Assembly (NCBI RefSeq): GCF_900637655.1
Contig: NZ_LR134384.1
Coordinates: 2,728,001 to 2,792,000 of the forward strand
DNA length: 64,000 nucleotides
From: Segatella oris
Lineage (GTDB): Bacteria > Bacteroidota > Bacteroidia > Bacteroidales > Bacteroidaceae
Reading direction: 5' to 3'
Under the pieces are notes generated by a model. That model saw only the letters and a program-made list of their open reading frames with translations, did no database searches and was not told the origin of the DNA. The position numbers were made by a program, and so were the translations under genes. Below are positions 8,238 through 18,524 of this stretch, piece by piece. Positions within the stretch are counted from its first letter, which is position 1. Every line of letters begins with the position of its first letter.

Positions 8238-9893
8238 TTAGCCAATCATGCGTTTCATATCTTCATCTACGGTAGTGATACCTCCTAACCCGAAGTTTTC
8301 TACAAGGACTTTCAGCACACCTTCCGACACGAATGCAGGCAGTGTAGGGCCTATGTGGATATTCTTCACGCCTAAAGACAACAGTGCCAGCAATACGATA
8401 ACAGCTTTCTGCTCATACCAAGCGATGTTGAAAGCAATAGGAAGTTCGTTGATATCGTTGGCTCCGAATATCTCTTTAAGCTTCAAAGCGACTACAGCCC
8501 AGGAATAAGAATCGTTACATTGGCCTGCATCAAGCACGCGGGGAATGCCGTTTATGGCGCCAAGATCGAGCTTATTATACTTGAATTTCGCGCAGCCACT
8601 CGTCAAGATAACAACGTCTTTCGGTAATCTTGCAGCGAATTCTTCGTAATAATTGCGGCTCTTCATACGTCCGTCGCAACCACTCATGACTACAAACTTA
8701 CGGATTGCACCGCTCTTTACGGCCTCAACTACTTTGTCGGCAAGGGCAAAGACCTGTGCATGTGCGAAGCCACCCACTATTTCTCCGTGTTCAATTTCAG
8801 TCGGAGCCTGACACGTTTTGGCCAAGGCTATCACCTCAGAGAAGTCTTTATGTCCGTCAGCTCTGGCCTCAACATGTTTCCATCCGGGGTAACCGGCAGC
8901 ATTAGTCGTAAAGACACGGTCCTTATAACTGGCTTTTGGAGAAGGAGGAACGATACAGTTGGTCGTGAAAACGATAGGGCCGTTGAACGTCTCAAACTCT
9001 TCCTTCTGCTTCCACCAGGCATTACCGTAGTTGCCTACAAGATGCTTATACTTCTTCAACTGTGGGTAGTAATGGGCCGGAAGCATTTCACCGTGGGTAT
9101 AAACATCAATGCCTGTGCCCTCGGTCTGCTTCAAAAGATCTTCTATATCCTTAAGATCGTGACCGCTGATAAGTATGCCAGGGTTCTTGCCTACACCGAT
9201 ATTGACCTTCGTAAGCTCTGGATTTCCATAGACTTCTGTATTGGCTTTGTCGAGCAGTGCCATGACATCAACACCGTATTTGCCTGTTGTGAGCACACAA
9301 TTGAGCAGTGTTTCCATGCTTGAATCAGGGTCAGTGATTGTGTAAAGTGCTTCACTCATGAAATCAATGATAGCAGAACTATGCTCCCCAAGACGTGAAG
9401 CATGCTCATAATAGGCTGCCATTCCCTTTAAACCCAACACGGTAAGTTCCTTCAGAGAACGCAGATCGGCATTCTCTGTGCGCAGAACGCCCTCGCGTTT
9501 ACCCTCTGCTTCAAAGTCATCTTCATCTCCTCCCCACTTCACTTCGGGCCAATCCGGGAGTGAAACACTTTCTTCTGATGCTTTATCTGCCAATTGTTTC
9601 TTCAACACAATGCCATCGGTTATCTTGCGAAGAATGGCATTATCATCGAAATTGGCATTCGTAATCGTTGTAAAGAGGGCATCCGTAAGAAAGTCTTCTA
9701 CAGCAGGCAAACTTTCTTTTCCAGCCTTCTTAAGACAATGGTCAATGGTTCCTACTCCACGAACTACGCTCAACAGCAGGTCTTGCCATTGGCTGGTTTC
9801 AGCTGTTTTGCCACAAACGCCCTGAATTGTACACCCTGTTCCCTTTGCTGTTTCCTGGCATTGGAAACAGAACATCTTGTTTTCTGTCATCAT
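8238..9893 (-). CDS. hcp: Hybrid cluster protein (hydroxylamine/NO reductase)
   Basis: Cytoplasmic iron-sulfur enzyme implicated in nitric oxide and hydroxylamine detoxification. The N-terminal cluster motif has Cys9, Cys12, Cys21 and Cys27. Further on, TTNCIVPP, the [15 protein letters not shown] and [11 protein letters not shown] stretch and GQCNDSYSW supply hybrid-cluster ligands. The 551-residue length is typical. ATGs at 9893 and 9890 are both possible. No Hcr reductase is adjacent. A Crp/Fnr-type palindrome sits just upstream of its promoter, in line with nitrosative or redox control by an HcpR-like regulator. Confidence 0.95.
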   Translation of the reverse strand: MMTENKMFCFQCQETAKGTGCTIQGVCGKTAETSQWQDLLLSVVRGVGTIDHCLKKAGKESLPAVEDFLTDALFTTITNANFDDNAILRKITDGIVLKKQLADKASEESVSLPDWPEVKWGGDEDDFEAEGKREGVLRTENADLRSLKELTVLGLKGMAAYYEHASRLGEHSSAIIDFMSEALYTITDPDSSMETLLNCVLTTGKYGVDVMALLDKANTEVYGNPELTKVNIGVGKNPGILISGHDLKDIEDLLKQTEGTGIDVYTHGEMLPAHYYPQLKKYKHLVGNYGNAWWKQKEEFETFNGPIVFTTNCIVPPSPKASYKDRVFTTNAAGYPGWKHVEARADGHKDFSEVIALAKTCQAPTEIEHGEIVGGFAHAQVFALADKVVEAVKSGAIRKFVVMSGCDGRMKSRNYYEEFAARLPKDVVILTSGCAKFKYNKLDLGAINGIPRVLDAGQCNDSYSWAVVALKLKEIFGANDINELPIAFNIAWYEQKAVIVLLALLSLGVKNIHIGPTLPAFVSEGVLKVLVENFGLGGITTVDEDMKRMIG

Positions 9894-9925
9894 GTTTTTG
9901 TTTATCTATGTTTCAATTTGTGGTG

Positions 9926-9933
9926 CAAAGTTA
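9926..9933 (-). promoter_or_regulatory. -7 box of hcp
   Basis: TAACTTTG on the minus strand, 32 bp upstream of the hcp ATG. No clear -33 element, which fits activator dependence. Confidence 0.55.
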
Positions 9934-9956
9934 GCTCATCCATATCCTTTGCTTTG

Positions 9957-9970
9957 GTAACAATTGTGAC
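9957..9970. promoter_or_regulatory. Crp/Fnr-type palindrome upstream of hcp
   Basis: GTAACAATTGTGAC is a 14-bp inverted repeat with a single mismatched pair. Its centre is about 45 bp upstream of the predicted hcp transcription start, the class II activator position. HcpR, a Crp/Fnr-family regulator of hcp in anaerobes, is the likely ligand; that is an inference. Confidence 0.5.
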
Positions 9971-10041
9971 TCGAGAGGCGTTAATGATTATTAAAACGAG
10001 AGAACTGAATACATTTTCTTTTCTCTTTTCTTACGCTTTTT

Positions 10042-10073
10042 CTTGCTTTTTCCATTTTCTTCTTCTATATTTG
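10042..10073 (+). promoter_or_regulatory. Promoter of korAB
   Basis: CTTG at 10042-10045, 20-bp spacer, TATATTTG at 10066-10073, 22 bp ahead of the korA ATG. Confidence 0.6.
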
Positions 10074-10095
10074 ACACTACATTATCTATTCACCC

Positions 10096-11943
10096 ATGAA
10101 AGGACTTGAAGTAAAGGAACTCAAACAAGTGGTCATCCGCTTTTCAGGCGACTCGGGAGATGGCATGCAATTGGCCGGAACTATATTCTCCTTGGTATCG
10201 GCAACGTCTGGAAACAGCATTTCAACTCTACAAGATTATCCTGCCGACATACGTGCTCCGCAAGGTTCTCTGACTGGAGTCAGTGGCTATCAAGTAAAGA
10301 TTGGCGATGAAGAAGTACATACTCCGGGCGACAAATGTGACGTGCTTGTAGCCATGAATGCAGCTGCTTTGAAAACACAGATACAGTATGCTTCACCTAC
10401 AGCTACTATCATCATCAACATTGATTCGTTTAAGGAAGAAGACCTTCGAAAGGCAGAATTCAAGACAAACAACTATCTCAAAGAACTCGGAATCAAGGCA
10501 GACCACGTGGTAGCCTGCCCTATAACGACTATGGTCAAGGCCTGCTTGAAAGGCGAAGACATTGCCCCTAAGACGGTTCTTAAATGCAGAAACATGTTTG
10601 CCTTGGGCATAGTTTGCTGGCTTTTCAACCGTAGTCGCAAGAAAGTTGTTGACTATATCGCCCATAAGTTCAAGGACAAACCACAGATTGCCGACTGCAA
10701 CATCCGTGTACTTCATGCCGGATACGACTACGGGCACAACACCCATGCGTCGGTTCCTGCCACCTATCGCATCGAATCTATTCACAAAAAGCCGGGCCGC
10801 TACATGGACATCACGGGCAACAAAGCCCTGTCCTACGGTCTCATTGCTGCAGCAGAAAGAGCCAACTTGCCGCTCTTTCTCGGCAGTTACCCCATTACTC
10901 CCGCCACAGATATCCTCATTGAGCTGTCTAAACACAAGTCACTTGGCATCGTTACCATGCAATGTGAAGACGAATTGGCAGCCTGCGCATCGGCTATCGG
11001 AGCTTCTTTTGCCGGCTCACTTGCTGTTACTTCGACCTCCGGACCAGGCATCTGTCTCAAGTCGGAGGCTATAAATCTGGCGGTTATGGACGAACTTCCA
11101 CTCGTCATTATTGATGTTACACGCGGTGGTCCCTCTACAGGTTTGCCCACAAAGACCGAACAAAGCGACCTACTTCAAGTGCTCTTCGGGCGCAATGGAG
11201 ACAGTCCGATGCCGGTTATTGCCCCAATATCGCCCACAGATTGCTTTCACTCGGCTTATTTAGCCTGTCAGATTGCAGTGCAACACATGACACCTGTCAT
11301 CGTACTGAGCGATGCTTACATCGCCAATGGCTCGGGATCATGGCGCCTCCCCATTGTAACTGAACTGCCGGAGATACGTCCTCACAAGGTAAAAGCCAAC
11401 TCAACAACCCCTTACAGTCCTTATCAACGCGCCCCGGAGAGCCTCGCCCGCTATTGGGCTACGCCCGGAATGCAGGGCTGCGAGCATGTTGTTGGCGGAT
11501 TGGAAAAGGACAATGAGACCGGAAGCATATCCAACAAACCCGATAACCACGCCCTGATGACACGGTTAAGAGCCGAGAAAGTGGCCCGAATTCCAGTATC
11601 TGACATCCACGTCCTGGGGGATAAGAACGATGCAGACCTATTGATAGTCGGCTTCGGAGGCACCTTCGGACACCTTTATACAGCCATGGAAGAGCTGCGA
11701 AAGCATGGGCGTAAGGTGGCATTGGCACACTTTCGAGTCATCAATCCGCTGCCCAAGAACACGGCAGAAGTGTTCAGAAGCTACCCCAAAGTGGTGGTGG
11801 CAGAACAGAACATGGGGCAGTTTGCAGGCTATCTGCGCATGAAAATCGATGGTTTCTGCCCAAGACAATACAATGAAGTGAAAGGACAACCATTCATGGT
11901 CGATGCTCTTGTCACTACATTTCAACAGATTATCGACGAATAA
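10096..11943 (+). CDS. korA: 2-oxoacid:ferredoxin oxidoreductase, fused gamma-alpha subunit
   Basis: 615 residues. Residues 10-190 are the gamma domain (VIRFSGDSGDGMQLAGTIFS), and from about 255 the alpha domain (GSYPITPATDI and TSTSGPGICLKSEA) binds the pyrophosphate end of thiamine diphosphate. Together with KorB it oxidatively decarboxylates a 2-oxoacid, most likely 2-oxoglutarate, to the CoA thioester while reducing ferredoxin, or runs in reverse for carbon fixation. The gamma-alpha fusion without a ferredoxin-like delta subunit is the KorA layout. korB follows 9 bp downstream. Confidence 0.92.
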   Translation: MKGLEVKELKQVVIRFSGDSGDGMQLAGTIFSLVSATSGNSISTLQDYPADIRAPQGSLTGVSGYQVKIGDEEVHTPGDKCDVLVAMNAAALKTQIQYASPTATIIINIDSFKEEDLRKAEFKTNNYLKELGIKADHVVACPITTMVKACLKGEDIAPKTVLKCRNMFALGIVCWLFNRSRKKVVDYIAHKFKDKPQIADCNIRVLHAGYDYGHNTHASVPATYRIESIHKKPGRYMDITGNKALSYGLIAAAERANLPLFLGSYPITPATDILIELSKHKSLGIVTMQCEDELAACASAIGASFAGSLAVTSTSGPGICLKSEAINLAVMDELPLVIIDVTRGGPSTGLPTKTEQSDLLQVLFGRNGDSPMPVIAPISPTDCFHSAYLACQIAVQHMTPVIVLSDAYIANGSGSWRLPIVTELPEIRPHKVKANSTTPYSPYQRAPESLARYWATPGMQGCEHVVGGLEKDNETGSISNKPDNHALMTRLRAEKVARIPVSDIHVLGDKNDADLLIVGFGGTFGHLYTAMEELRKHGRKVALAHFRVINPLPKNTAEVFRSYPKVVVAEQNMGQFAGYLRMKIDGFCPRQYNEVKGQPFMVDALVTTFQQIIDE

Positions 11944-11952
11944 AACACTGCT

Positions 11953-12957
11953 ATGGAATACACAGTCAACGATTATAAGAAGGGAAAACCACGCTGGTGC
12001 CCAGGTTGCGGCGACCATTTCTTCTTGGCTTCTCTACAGAAAGCAATGGCCGAATCAGGCATTCCACCTCATGAAACGGCAGTCATTTCGGGCATAGGTT
12101 GCAGCGGACGCCTGTCTTACTACGTCAACACCTACGCCATGCAGACTATCCATGGGCGTGCGGCTGCTATTGCAACCGGCGTGAAAGTGGCCAATCCGCA
12201 GCTCACAGTGTGGCAGATTTCGGGCGATGGAGACGGACTTGCCATCGGCGGTAACCACTTCATACACGCCTTAAGACGCAATATCGACATCAATATCATA
12301 CTGCTCAACAACCGCATCTATGGCTTGACGAAAGGCCAGTACTCTCCAACTTCACCGCGAGGCTTTGTCTCTAAGTCGAGTCCCTACGGCACAATAGAAG
12401 ATCCTTTCCGTCCGGCTGAACTATGTTTCGGCGCACGTGGCCGCTTCTTTGCACGCACTGTGGCCAACGACGGCGCCCATACGGTGGCAACACTCAAGGC
12501 AACCCAACAGCATAAAGGGGCTTCGGTATGCGAAGTTTTGCAGAACTGCATGATCTTCAACAATGGGACTTATGCCTCAATCTATACACGGGAAGGACGT
12601 GCCGAGCATGCCATTTACTTGGAACATGGCCGTCCGATGCGCTTTGGAAAGCACAAAGAATATGGCTTAATGCAAGAAGGCTTCGCACTTAAAGTCGTGA
12701 AATTAGGCGAAAACGGCATCACAGAGCAAGACATTCTCGTGCATGATGCCCACTGTGAAGACAACACCTTGCAGCTGAAATTGGCCATGATGGACAATGA
12801 GCACGGTTTTCCTGTGGCCTTAGGCGTTATCCGCGACGTTGCCGCCCCTACTTATGAAGACTGCATCTACAGTCAGATTGAAGAGGTGAAAGCCCGAAAA
12901 AGGTATCACAATTTCACTGAATTGCTCGAAACAAATGATATCTGGACGGTTGAATAA
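11953..12957 (+). CDS. korB: 2-oxoacid:ferredoxin oxidoreductase beta subunit
   Basis: 334 residues forming the thiamine-diphosphate-binding catalytic partner of KorA. Visible features are the cluster ligands in RWCPGCGDHF (Cys16, Cys19), the third ligand region GIGCSGR near residue 50, and the ThDP motif GDGDGLAIGGNH followed by NNRIYGLTKGQ. The family is split by substrate and 2-oxoglutarate is favoured by the two-subunit organisation, but 2-oxoisovalerate or pyruvate cannot be excluded from sequence alone. Confidence 0.92.
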   Translation: MEYTVNDYKKGKPRWCPGCGDHFFLASLQKAMAESGIPPHETAVISGIGCSGRLSYYVNTYAMQTIHGRAAAIATGVKVANPQLTVWQISGDGDGLAIGGNHFIHALRRNIDINIILLNNRIYGLTKGQYSPTSPRGFVSKSSPYGTIEDPFRPAELCFGARGRFFARTVANDGAHTVATLKATQQHKGASVCEVLQNCMIFNNGTYASIYTREGRAEHAIYLEHGRPMRFGKHKEYGLMQEGFALKVVKLGENGITEQDILVHDAHCEDNTLQLKLAMMDNEHGFPVALGVIRDVAAPTYEDCIYSQIEEVKARKRYHNFTELLETNDIWTVE

Positions 12958-13086
12958 AGCGCTATTCAGCGTGTGCAACTCACACAGCATGTGCTGTATG
13001 TTCAACCATTATGTTTAACAAAACATTCAAGATTGCTCCATATACTTGCAAATAAGGAAGTATAATTCAGTATTTATGAAAAGACA

Positions 13087-13435
13087 TTACAATTGTCTTC
13101 ATAAAACTTGCAAATTCAAAACGGATGTCTTCCTCGCTCCAAATAAGTGCCGTTTTTCAGTCTTTTGCAACCTACTGAATATCAAGCTGTTATGAAATTC
13201 AACACAATTTACAAGATAAAATCACGCTGAAAAGCACCGTGATTAGCGTCAAATCATCGTGCGTTTTGAGTCAAAATGCGAGGTAATCTCAGTCAAACAG
13301 CATGGTAAAGTGACAGAGATTGCAAGGCCAAGGAATAGAAATGGGAGTACCGAAGCCATAAAACGGCTTCGTGCAAGCATAGAAAGCGAGAGTTATTTTC
13401 TATTTGGGCGCGGCTAAAAGTGTTAAAAACGAGGA
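13087..13435 (-). repeat. Intergenic repeat block, copy A (with 22-bp array)
   Basis: This block fills the space between the converging korB and tsaE genes. It aligns with the reverse complement of 22546-22918 over nearly its full length: shared ACAATTGTCTTCAT, CTTGCAAATTCAAA, the whole 22-bp array, CAGCATGGTAAAGTGAC, CGAAGCCATAAAA and AAAAGTGTTAAAAA. Inside is a four-unit 22-bp array (minus orientation, 13230-13317, units at 13296, 13274, 13252 and 13230) plus a weaker fifth unit to 13208. A short hairpin CGAAGCC/GGCTTCG follows at 13351-13371. No open frame explains the conservation. Confidence 0.85.
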
Positions 13436-13459
13436 AGAAAGTTGACAGCAGAAGCAGTG

Positions 13460-13870
13460 TTACCACACTACTTTCCTGCTGCCGTCTGCATCTTCTGTTA
13501 TCGTCACTTTCGTGGCATCTTCAGGCAAAATCTCCTCAATGAGCTCGGGCCATTCAAGGAAACAGAGGTTACCTCCATAGAAATAGTCTTCATATCCCAT
13601 GTCGTAGACCTCTTCAAGTTTCTTGATTCGATAGAAATCGAAATGATAGATTGCGGCGCCGTTGCCTGCCGTATACTCGTTGACGAGTGCGAAAGTAGGT
13701 GATGTGATGACGTCACTGACGCCCAATTCCTCACAGATAGCCTTGATAAAAGTAGTCTTTCCGGCCCCCATTTTCCCATAGAAAGCGAAGACCTTAGCCG
13801 TTCCCATGCCAGCTAAGAAAGCCTTGGCTGCCTCATGGATGTTGTCTAATGAATTGATTTTTATTTCCAT
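13460..13870 (-). CDS. tsaE: tRNA N6-threonylcarbamoyladenosine biosynthesis ATPase TsaE
   Basis: 136-residue P-loop ATPase (old name YjeE) that works with TsaB and TsaD to install t6A at position 37 of ANN-decoding tRNAs. The Walker A motif GKMGAGKTT spans residues 32-40, followed by SPTFALVNEY, DFYRI and the conserved LEWPE. The length is normal. It lies 68 bp downstream of porX at the end of a long leftward operon. Confidence 0.95.
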   Translation of the reverse strand: MEIKINSLDNIHEAAKAFLAGMGTAKVFAFYGKMGAGKTTFIKAICEELGVSDVITSPTFALVNEYTAGNGAAIYHFDFYRIKKLEEVYDMGYEDYFYGGNLCFLEWPELIEEILPEDATKVTITEDADGSRKVVW

Positions 13871-13938
13871 CTTTTCTTCTGTTTCTCCCTCCGTTGTCTT
13901 GCAATGACACCGTAAGGAGACTGTTATTTAGTTTATAT

Positions 13939-15498
13939 TCACTTTGTATCTATTGATTTTCCACGCATCATTCCTATGGGAATAAGCATTTCTTCCATGG
14001 ATATGCCACCATGCTGGAACGTGTCCTTGTAGTACGACACATAGTAGTTGTAGTTGTTGGGGTAGGCAAAGAAAGTGTCGCCCATTGCGAAAACATACGA
14101 CGTACTCAAGTTAGGCGAGGGCAAATGTGCCTTTCGAGGGTCGCGGATTTCAAACACCTGACGCGACTCATAGCTAAGGTTCTTGCCCAATTTATAGCGG
14201 AGATTGGTGTTCGTATTGCGGTCACCGACAATCTTTATCGGGCGATTGGTGCGGATACTTCCATGATCTGTACTGACAATGACATGGCAGTCAACATGGC
14301 TGAGCACACGGAAAAGCTCGGACATCCCCGAATGTCGCAACCAACTTTGCGTGATGCTGCGGTATGCACTCTCATTGTTTGCAAGCTCACGAACCATGCG
14401 TGACTCGGTACGTGCATGTGAAAGCATATCGATAAAGTTAACCACCAACACGTTGAAATCATTGTGTTGGAGTTCATTGAAATGGGTCAACAACCGCTCC
14501 ATCGACTGCGAATCATTGATTTTATGATAGCTGAAGCTCTCTCGTCTGCGATAACGTGCAAGCAAACCCGCTATCAATGCCTCCTCATGGACATTCTTGC
14601 CATTGTCTTCGTCCTCATCAACCCAGAGGTCGGGAAACATCTGTTGTATCTCCATGGGCATCAAACCACTGAATATGGCATTGCGGGCATACTGCGTTGC
14701 TGTAGGCAGAATGCTCATATAAAGCCGTTCATCGATGTCGAAACTGTCGGCAAGTTCTTCAGCAAGTACGCGCCACTGATCGTATCTGAAGTTGTCGATG
14801 ACGAGCAAAAACACCTTTTCTTTCTTGTCGAGAAGGGGGAAAATCTGCTGTTTGAACATATCATTACTCATCATCGGACGGTCTTCCGAGCCACTCATCC
14901 AAGCCATATAATGGCGTTGAACATATTTTGAGAAGCCGATGTTGGCATCTTCTTTCTGCGCCTGGAGCATCTCTGTCATACGGCTGTCAGTAGTACTTAG
15001 CTCCAATTCCCAGTTCACCAAGCGGCGATACACCGTCATCCAGTCGTCCCAATCACGGCAATCGGCAATCTGAAGTGCTATCTTCTGGAAGTCCTGCTGA
15101 TAGCTGTTTTGCGTTACTTCGGTAACGATTTCACGATTATGGATATTCTTTTTCAGCGTAATGAGAATTTGATTGGGGTTTACCGGCTTGATGAGATAGT
15201 CGGCAATCTTACGCCCGATAGCCTGGTTCATGATGTCTTCTTCCTCGCTTTTCGTAACCATCACTATCGGTGTTGCAGGCTGAATGTCCTTTATTCTCTG
15301 CAAAGTTTCAAGACCGGTCAAGCCAGGCATCATCTCATCGAGCAGGATAAGATCGAAAGTTTCCTCACGACAAAGCTCAACAGCATCTATGCCATTGCTC
15401 ATCGTTGTTACGTTGTAGCCTTTCTTTTCAAGGAAGATGATGTGACCTTTCAACAGATCTATCTCATCATCTACCCACAATAACTTCCCATTACTCAT
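13939..15498 (-). CDS. porX: Type IX secretion response regulator PorX (receiver plus PglZ domain)
   Basis: Two-domain regulator of 519 residues. The receiver domain covers residues 1-120, with the phosphoacceptor Asp54 in LILLDEMMPG, Thr82 and the conserved Lys104 in LIKPVNP. The C-terminal PglZ domain of the alkaline-phosphatase superfamily covers roughly 200-519 (VLVVNFIDMLSHA and STDHGSIR carry metal ligands). In Porphyromonas gingivalis PorX with the kinase PorY and sigma factor SigP controls type IX secretion genes, and PglZ acts as a phosphodiesterase on cyclic oligonucleotides. The start is 2 bp after the porW stop. PorY is not in the window. Confidence 0.93.
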   Translation of the reverse strand: MSNGKLLWVDDEIDLLKGHIIFLEKKGYNVTTMSNGIDAVELCREETFDLILLDEMMPGLTGLETLQRIKDIQPATPIVMVTKSEEEDIMNQAIGRKIADYLIKPVNPNQILITLKKNIHNREIVTEVTQNSYQQDFQKIALQIADCRDWDDWMTVYRRLVNWELELSTTDSRMTEMLQAQKEDANIGFSKYVQRHYMAWMSGSEDRPMMSNDMFKQQIFPLLDKKEKVFLLVIDNFRYDQWRVLAEELADSFDIDERLYMSILPTATQYARNAIFSGLMPMEIQQMFPDLWVDEDEDNGKNVHEEALIAGLLARYRRRESFSYHKINDSQSMERLLTHFNELQHNDFNVLVVNFIDMLSHARTESRMVRELANNESAYRSITQSWLRHSGMSELFRVLSHVDCHVIVSTDHGSIRTNRPIKIVGDRNTNTNLRYKLGKNLSYESRQVFEIRDPRKAHLPSPNLSTSYVFAMGDTFFAYPNNYNYYVSYYKDTFQHGGISMEEMLIPIGMMRGKSIDTK

Positions 15499-15500
15499 AG

Positions 15501-18500
15501 TTAAAAACCATCTAAATCATAATATTCATCATCCAAATCGAGTGGTTTGACGGGCTTGACCAGCGTTGCAGGCTTCTTCACAGGCGTCGGTTTCCGGGGC
15601 TTCTGCGGTTCGGTCTGCGGTTTCTGTGACTGACTTTGCTGTGCAGGTTTCGGCTTTTCAGCAGGTTTGGAGACAGGATCGACAGGATAATAATCCTTGT
15701 CTTGCTGGCTGATACGCTCCAATTCGCGGTCTATTTCCTCGGCTGTAGCAGGCTTTCCCGTCGGCTTTATTGTCGATGGAACAGGTTCTGTCAGCAACTG
15801 TAACGTACTGATGCGAAGCGGTGCAAAATGCTTCTGATAGAACAAAGCATAATCATCATAACTGAATTGACGGCCTAAAAGCGGCATGTTTTGTTCGCTT
15901 ATAATAAACGGTCGCGCCTTTTTCGTCAGCCTACCGATGGCTTCTTGCCGATGCAAATGACGCGCATACTGCAACGCTTCATCATAGTTTTGAAAACCTC
16001 TGACTATCATTCGATGCATGCCTTCTGCCTCTTCAACCTGTATTTCGAAATTTCTGACGAGATAACTCGCAAAGTTATATTTTGCCAACTCAAAGAGCAG
16101 CTGATTTTCTTTGACTGAATCAGGGTTGTAAACCAACATATAGACGAAGTTCACATCGCGTTCGGCACTCAGTTTAACAGCGTGTATAGAGTCGCTGTCG
16201 TTCAGCACATCGCTGCGCCTACTCCATACCGTTGACATGTCGAACTTGGCACCACGCAGTTGTTTTCCTGCCTTCACGCCGTTGATAATCATACCCGCCA
16301 TAACGCTAAGTTGGCTTTCCGGATAGGTAGAGACAAGCGTATTGAGGTCTTGCAGACAAGCTTTTGCATCGCCGTCATTCAGCTTACTCAATGCAGCTAT
16401 AAACAAAAACTTGTCGCGGTTGGCCCCATTGGGGAAACGCTTTGCCGACACATGCGCATTGCCTAAGACCTCGTTATAGCGTCCTTCGTTGAAAGCGGTG
16501 TAGGAAGCAGCATAGAGTGAATCCTCGATATGCTTGCCAAAACGTGCATTTTCGCGATAATAAGGGTCGCTGAGCAAGGCTGTCCATTTGCTGTCGGGAC
16601 ACTCCTTATGCAGTCGGTCAAGGTAACTTTCGGCCCGCGTCAATTCATTTCGGCGTGCATAAAGCAGGTAAAGATGATAGAAAGCCTCGTCTATCTGCGC
16701 GAAATTTGGATAGTCATGAATGAGTCTCAACAATGTTTTCTCACTCAAATCAAGGTTGTCCAACCTGTCTTTGAAGATGATTCCGCTGTGGAAAAGCCCG
16801 TCAGCAAGCAGCTTATTACTGGCTTCCAACTGTTCAGAAGTCATTGGTATCTGTTTCAAATAGTATTCTCTTCGGTGCGGATCAGCCTCCGGATTATTCG
16901 TCTTCTGCAAGGTATCTTCAACCAATTCGGCTTGTTCTGCGATACTGTCTGAAGCTAAAGCCACCACAGTTTTATTGATACGCTGCCAGTTATCAATATT
17001 CTGTCGCTTGCCCCAACGCCGTTGAAACATCTCTTTTCCACGTGCCACCGTCATGGGATTATAGAAATACCAGGTGGCTTGCTGACTGCTATTGAAAGAT
17101 TGAGACGGTGCTTCGGTGTTACTTTCCATTCCACCTTGCATACCCGAATAACCGTCATTGCCCTCTACAGACTGTGCTTTTTGCTCCTTTTTCTCTTTCT
17201 GTTTGAGTGCGGTTATCACGCGGTCAATGGCTGCATTGCGGTCATGTTCGTTCATTTTTGCAAGCTGTTGCAATGAATCTTGCAGTTCAACGGCATCGGT
17301 ATGAGGCACGAGTTCTTCAAGCACTTGCAGTCTTTCAGACAATTGACGATAGTCCTTTCGCTCCTTATCCAACAGTCCGATAGCCACATCATAACACCGC
17401 TTTGCATCGCCAAACTTATTTCTTTGCCAATACAAATCACCGAGTTTAAGCAGCAACACCCCCTTTTCGATACCACTACGCACCCCAAGTTCGTTGCCCT
17501 GTTCATAGGCACTAATGGCGTGAAGCGTATCTTTTTGCGACAGATATATATTGCCAATAGCGTAATAAACCTGATCTAAATACTCCTTATTATTATCAGA
17601 TGAGGCCATACGTCGCAGCTTGGCAATCATCTGTTTCGGCTTTCCTGCCATTACTTCTGTCATGGCAACACGCGCATTGAAAGCCAAATCATAAGGTGGA
17701 CTGAGCCTGACAACATGCTGATAGGCCTTATACGCCGCTGCTTTCTGCCCTGTTTCGGCCAGTAATTGCCCCATAAGAAACCACTCACGTGCCTTTTGTT
17801 TGCGGCGCATCTCATGGCTGATGACTTTCCGAAGATAAGGAATTGCCTTCTGATAGTCGTCGATATGAATGTAATAATCAGCGTAGGTGTAGTCCCATTC
17901 CTTTTGTGCGCTCCAGTAAATGGAGTCACGTTGCATGTTGCGGATTACGTCTTCAGCCTCATATTGCCACCCCGCTTCGATGTAACTCTTGGCCAACCAT
18001 GCCTGCGCCCGCTGGTAAATAGCCGGTTGAGTGGCATAAAGTCGGCTCATATATGCAAAGGTTGAGACTGCTTCTTCAAAGTTTCCTTCATGGAATTGCG
18101 ACCTTCCCATGAGCATCCAGACCTTCCATAAGAACGGATTATATTCCTTTCTGTTCAGCCATTCAATGTCTTCAGCAGTCTTACGACGGTTCTTATCCCA
18201 CACGGGATGCCGCTTGATACTATGCAGTTTAATCGCTTTCTCGCACTTTTCTATAGCCCGATTGAAGTTAGTCTCACCTAAACTGCGGCTCTCTTTGTTG
18301 CCAACAGTGTAGAGAGGTATTATCTCTGTGAAGTTATCTTTGTTGCCATTCTCTTTTTCTAATGAGCCATCTATGTAGGCCATTGAACCGTTGTAATAGA
18401 CATTATAGCGTGTGTTGAAGGCATGCCACCACCTCGATTTCGCCGTATTCTGCTGCATCGAACAACTCAAGAGCAACGTAACAACGAGCCCAAAAGCAAT

Positions 18501-18524
18501 GAAATATGGTATAACATGCTTCAT
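15501..18524 (-). CDS. porW: Type IX secretion lipoprotein PorW/SprE (TPR protein)
   Basis: 1007-residue outer-membrane lipoprotein. The start at 18524 is supported by a GAGGAA ribosome-binding sequence and gives a lipoprotein signal ending LLLSC at about residue 20. An upstream in-frame ATG (18641) lies inside the permease gene. The start MKHVIPYFIAFGLVV and SRWWHAFNTRYNVYYNGSMA are the family signature. Many tetratricopeptide-like repeats fill residues 80-450 and 600-850, and the last 100 residues are Pro/Lys-rich. PorW/SprE is required for type IX secretion and gliding, with the PorK-PorN ring. ATGA overlap with the upstream permease. Confidence 0.9.
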   Translation of the reverse strand: MKHVIPYFIAFGLVVTLLLSCSMQQNTAKSRWWHAFNTRYNVYYNGSMAYIDGSLEKENGNKDNFTEIIPLYTVGNKESRSLGETNFNRAIEKCEKAIKLHSIKRHPVWDKNRRKTAEDIEWLNRKEYNPFLWKVWMLMGRSQFHEGNFEEAVSTFAYMSRLYATQPAIYQRAQAWLAKSYIEAGWQYEAEDVIRNMQRDSIYWSAQKEWDYTYADYYIHIDDYQKAIPYLRKVISHEMRRKQKAREWFLMGQLLAETGQKAAAYKAYQHVVRLSPPYDLAFNARVAMTEVMAGKPKQMIAKLRRMASSDNNKEYLDQVYYAIGNIYLSQKDTLHAISAYEQGNELGVRSGIEKGVLLLKLGDLYWQRNKFGDAKRCYDVAIGLLDKERKDYRQLSERLQVLEELVPHTDAVELQDSLQQLAKMNEHDRNAAIDRVITALKQKEKKEQKAQSVEGNDGYSGMQGGMESNTEAPSQSFNSSQQATWYFYNPMTVARGKEMFQRRWGKRQNIDNWQRINKTVVALASDSIAEQAELVEDTLQKTNNPEADPHRREYYLKQIPMTSEQLEASNKLLADGLFHSGIIFKDRLDNLDLSEKTLLRLIHDYPNFAQIDEAFYHLYLLYARRNELTRAESYLDRLHKECPDSKWTALLSDPYYRENARFGKHIEDSLYAASYTAFNEGRYNEVLGNAHVSAKRFPNGANRDKFLFIAALSKLNDGDAKACLQDLNTLVSTYPESQLSVMAGMIINGVKAGKQLRGAKFDMSTVWSRRSDVLNDSDSIHAVKLSAERDVNFVYMLVYNPDSVKENQLLFELAKYNFASYLVRNFEIQVEEAEGMHRMIVRGFQNYDEALQYARHLHRQEAIGRLTKKARPFIISEQNMPLLGRQFSYDDYALFYQKHFAPLRISTLQLLTEPVPSTIKPTGKPATAEEIDRELERISQQDKDYYPVDPVSKPAEKPKPAQQSQSQKPQTEPQKPRKPTPVKKPATLVKPVKPLDLDDEYYDLDGF

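Noticed and set aside
13208..13317. CRISPR array as an explanation for the 22-bp repeats
   Set aside because: Units are contiguous and degenerate, with no alternation of constant repeats and unique spacers, and no cas genes are in the window.
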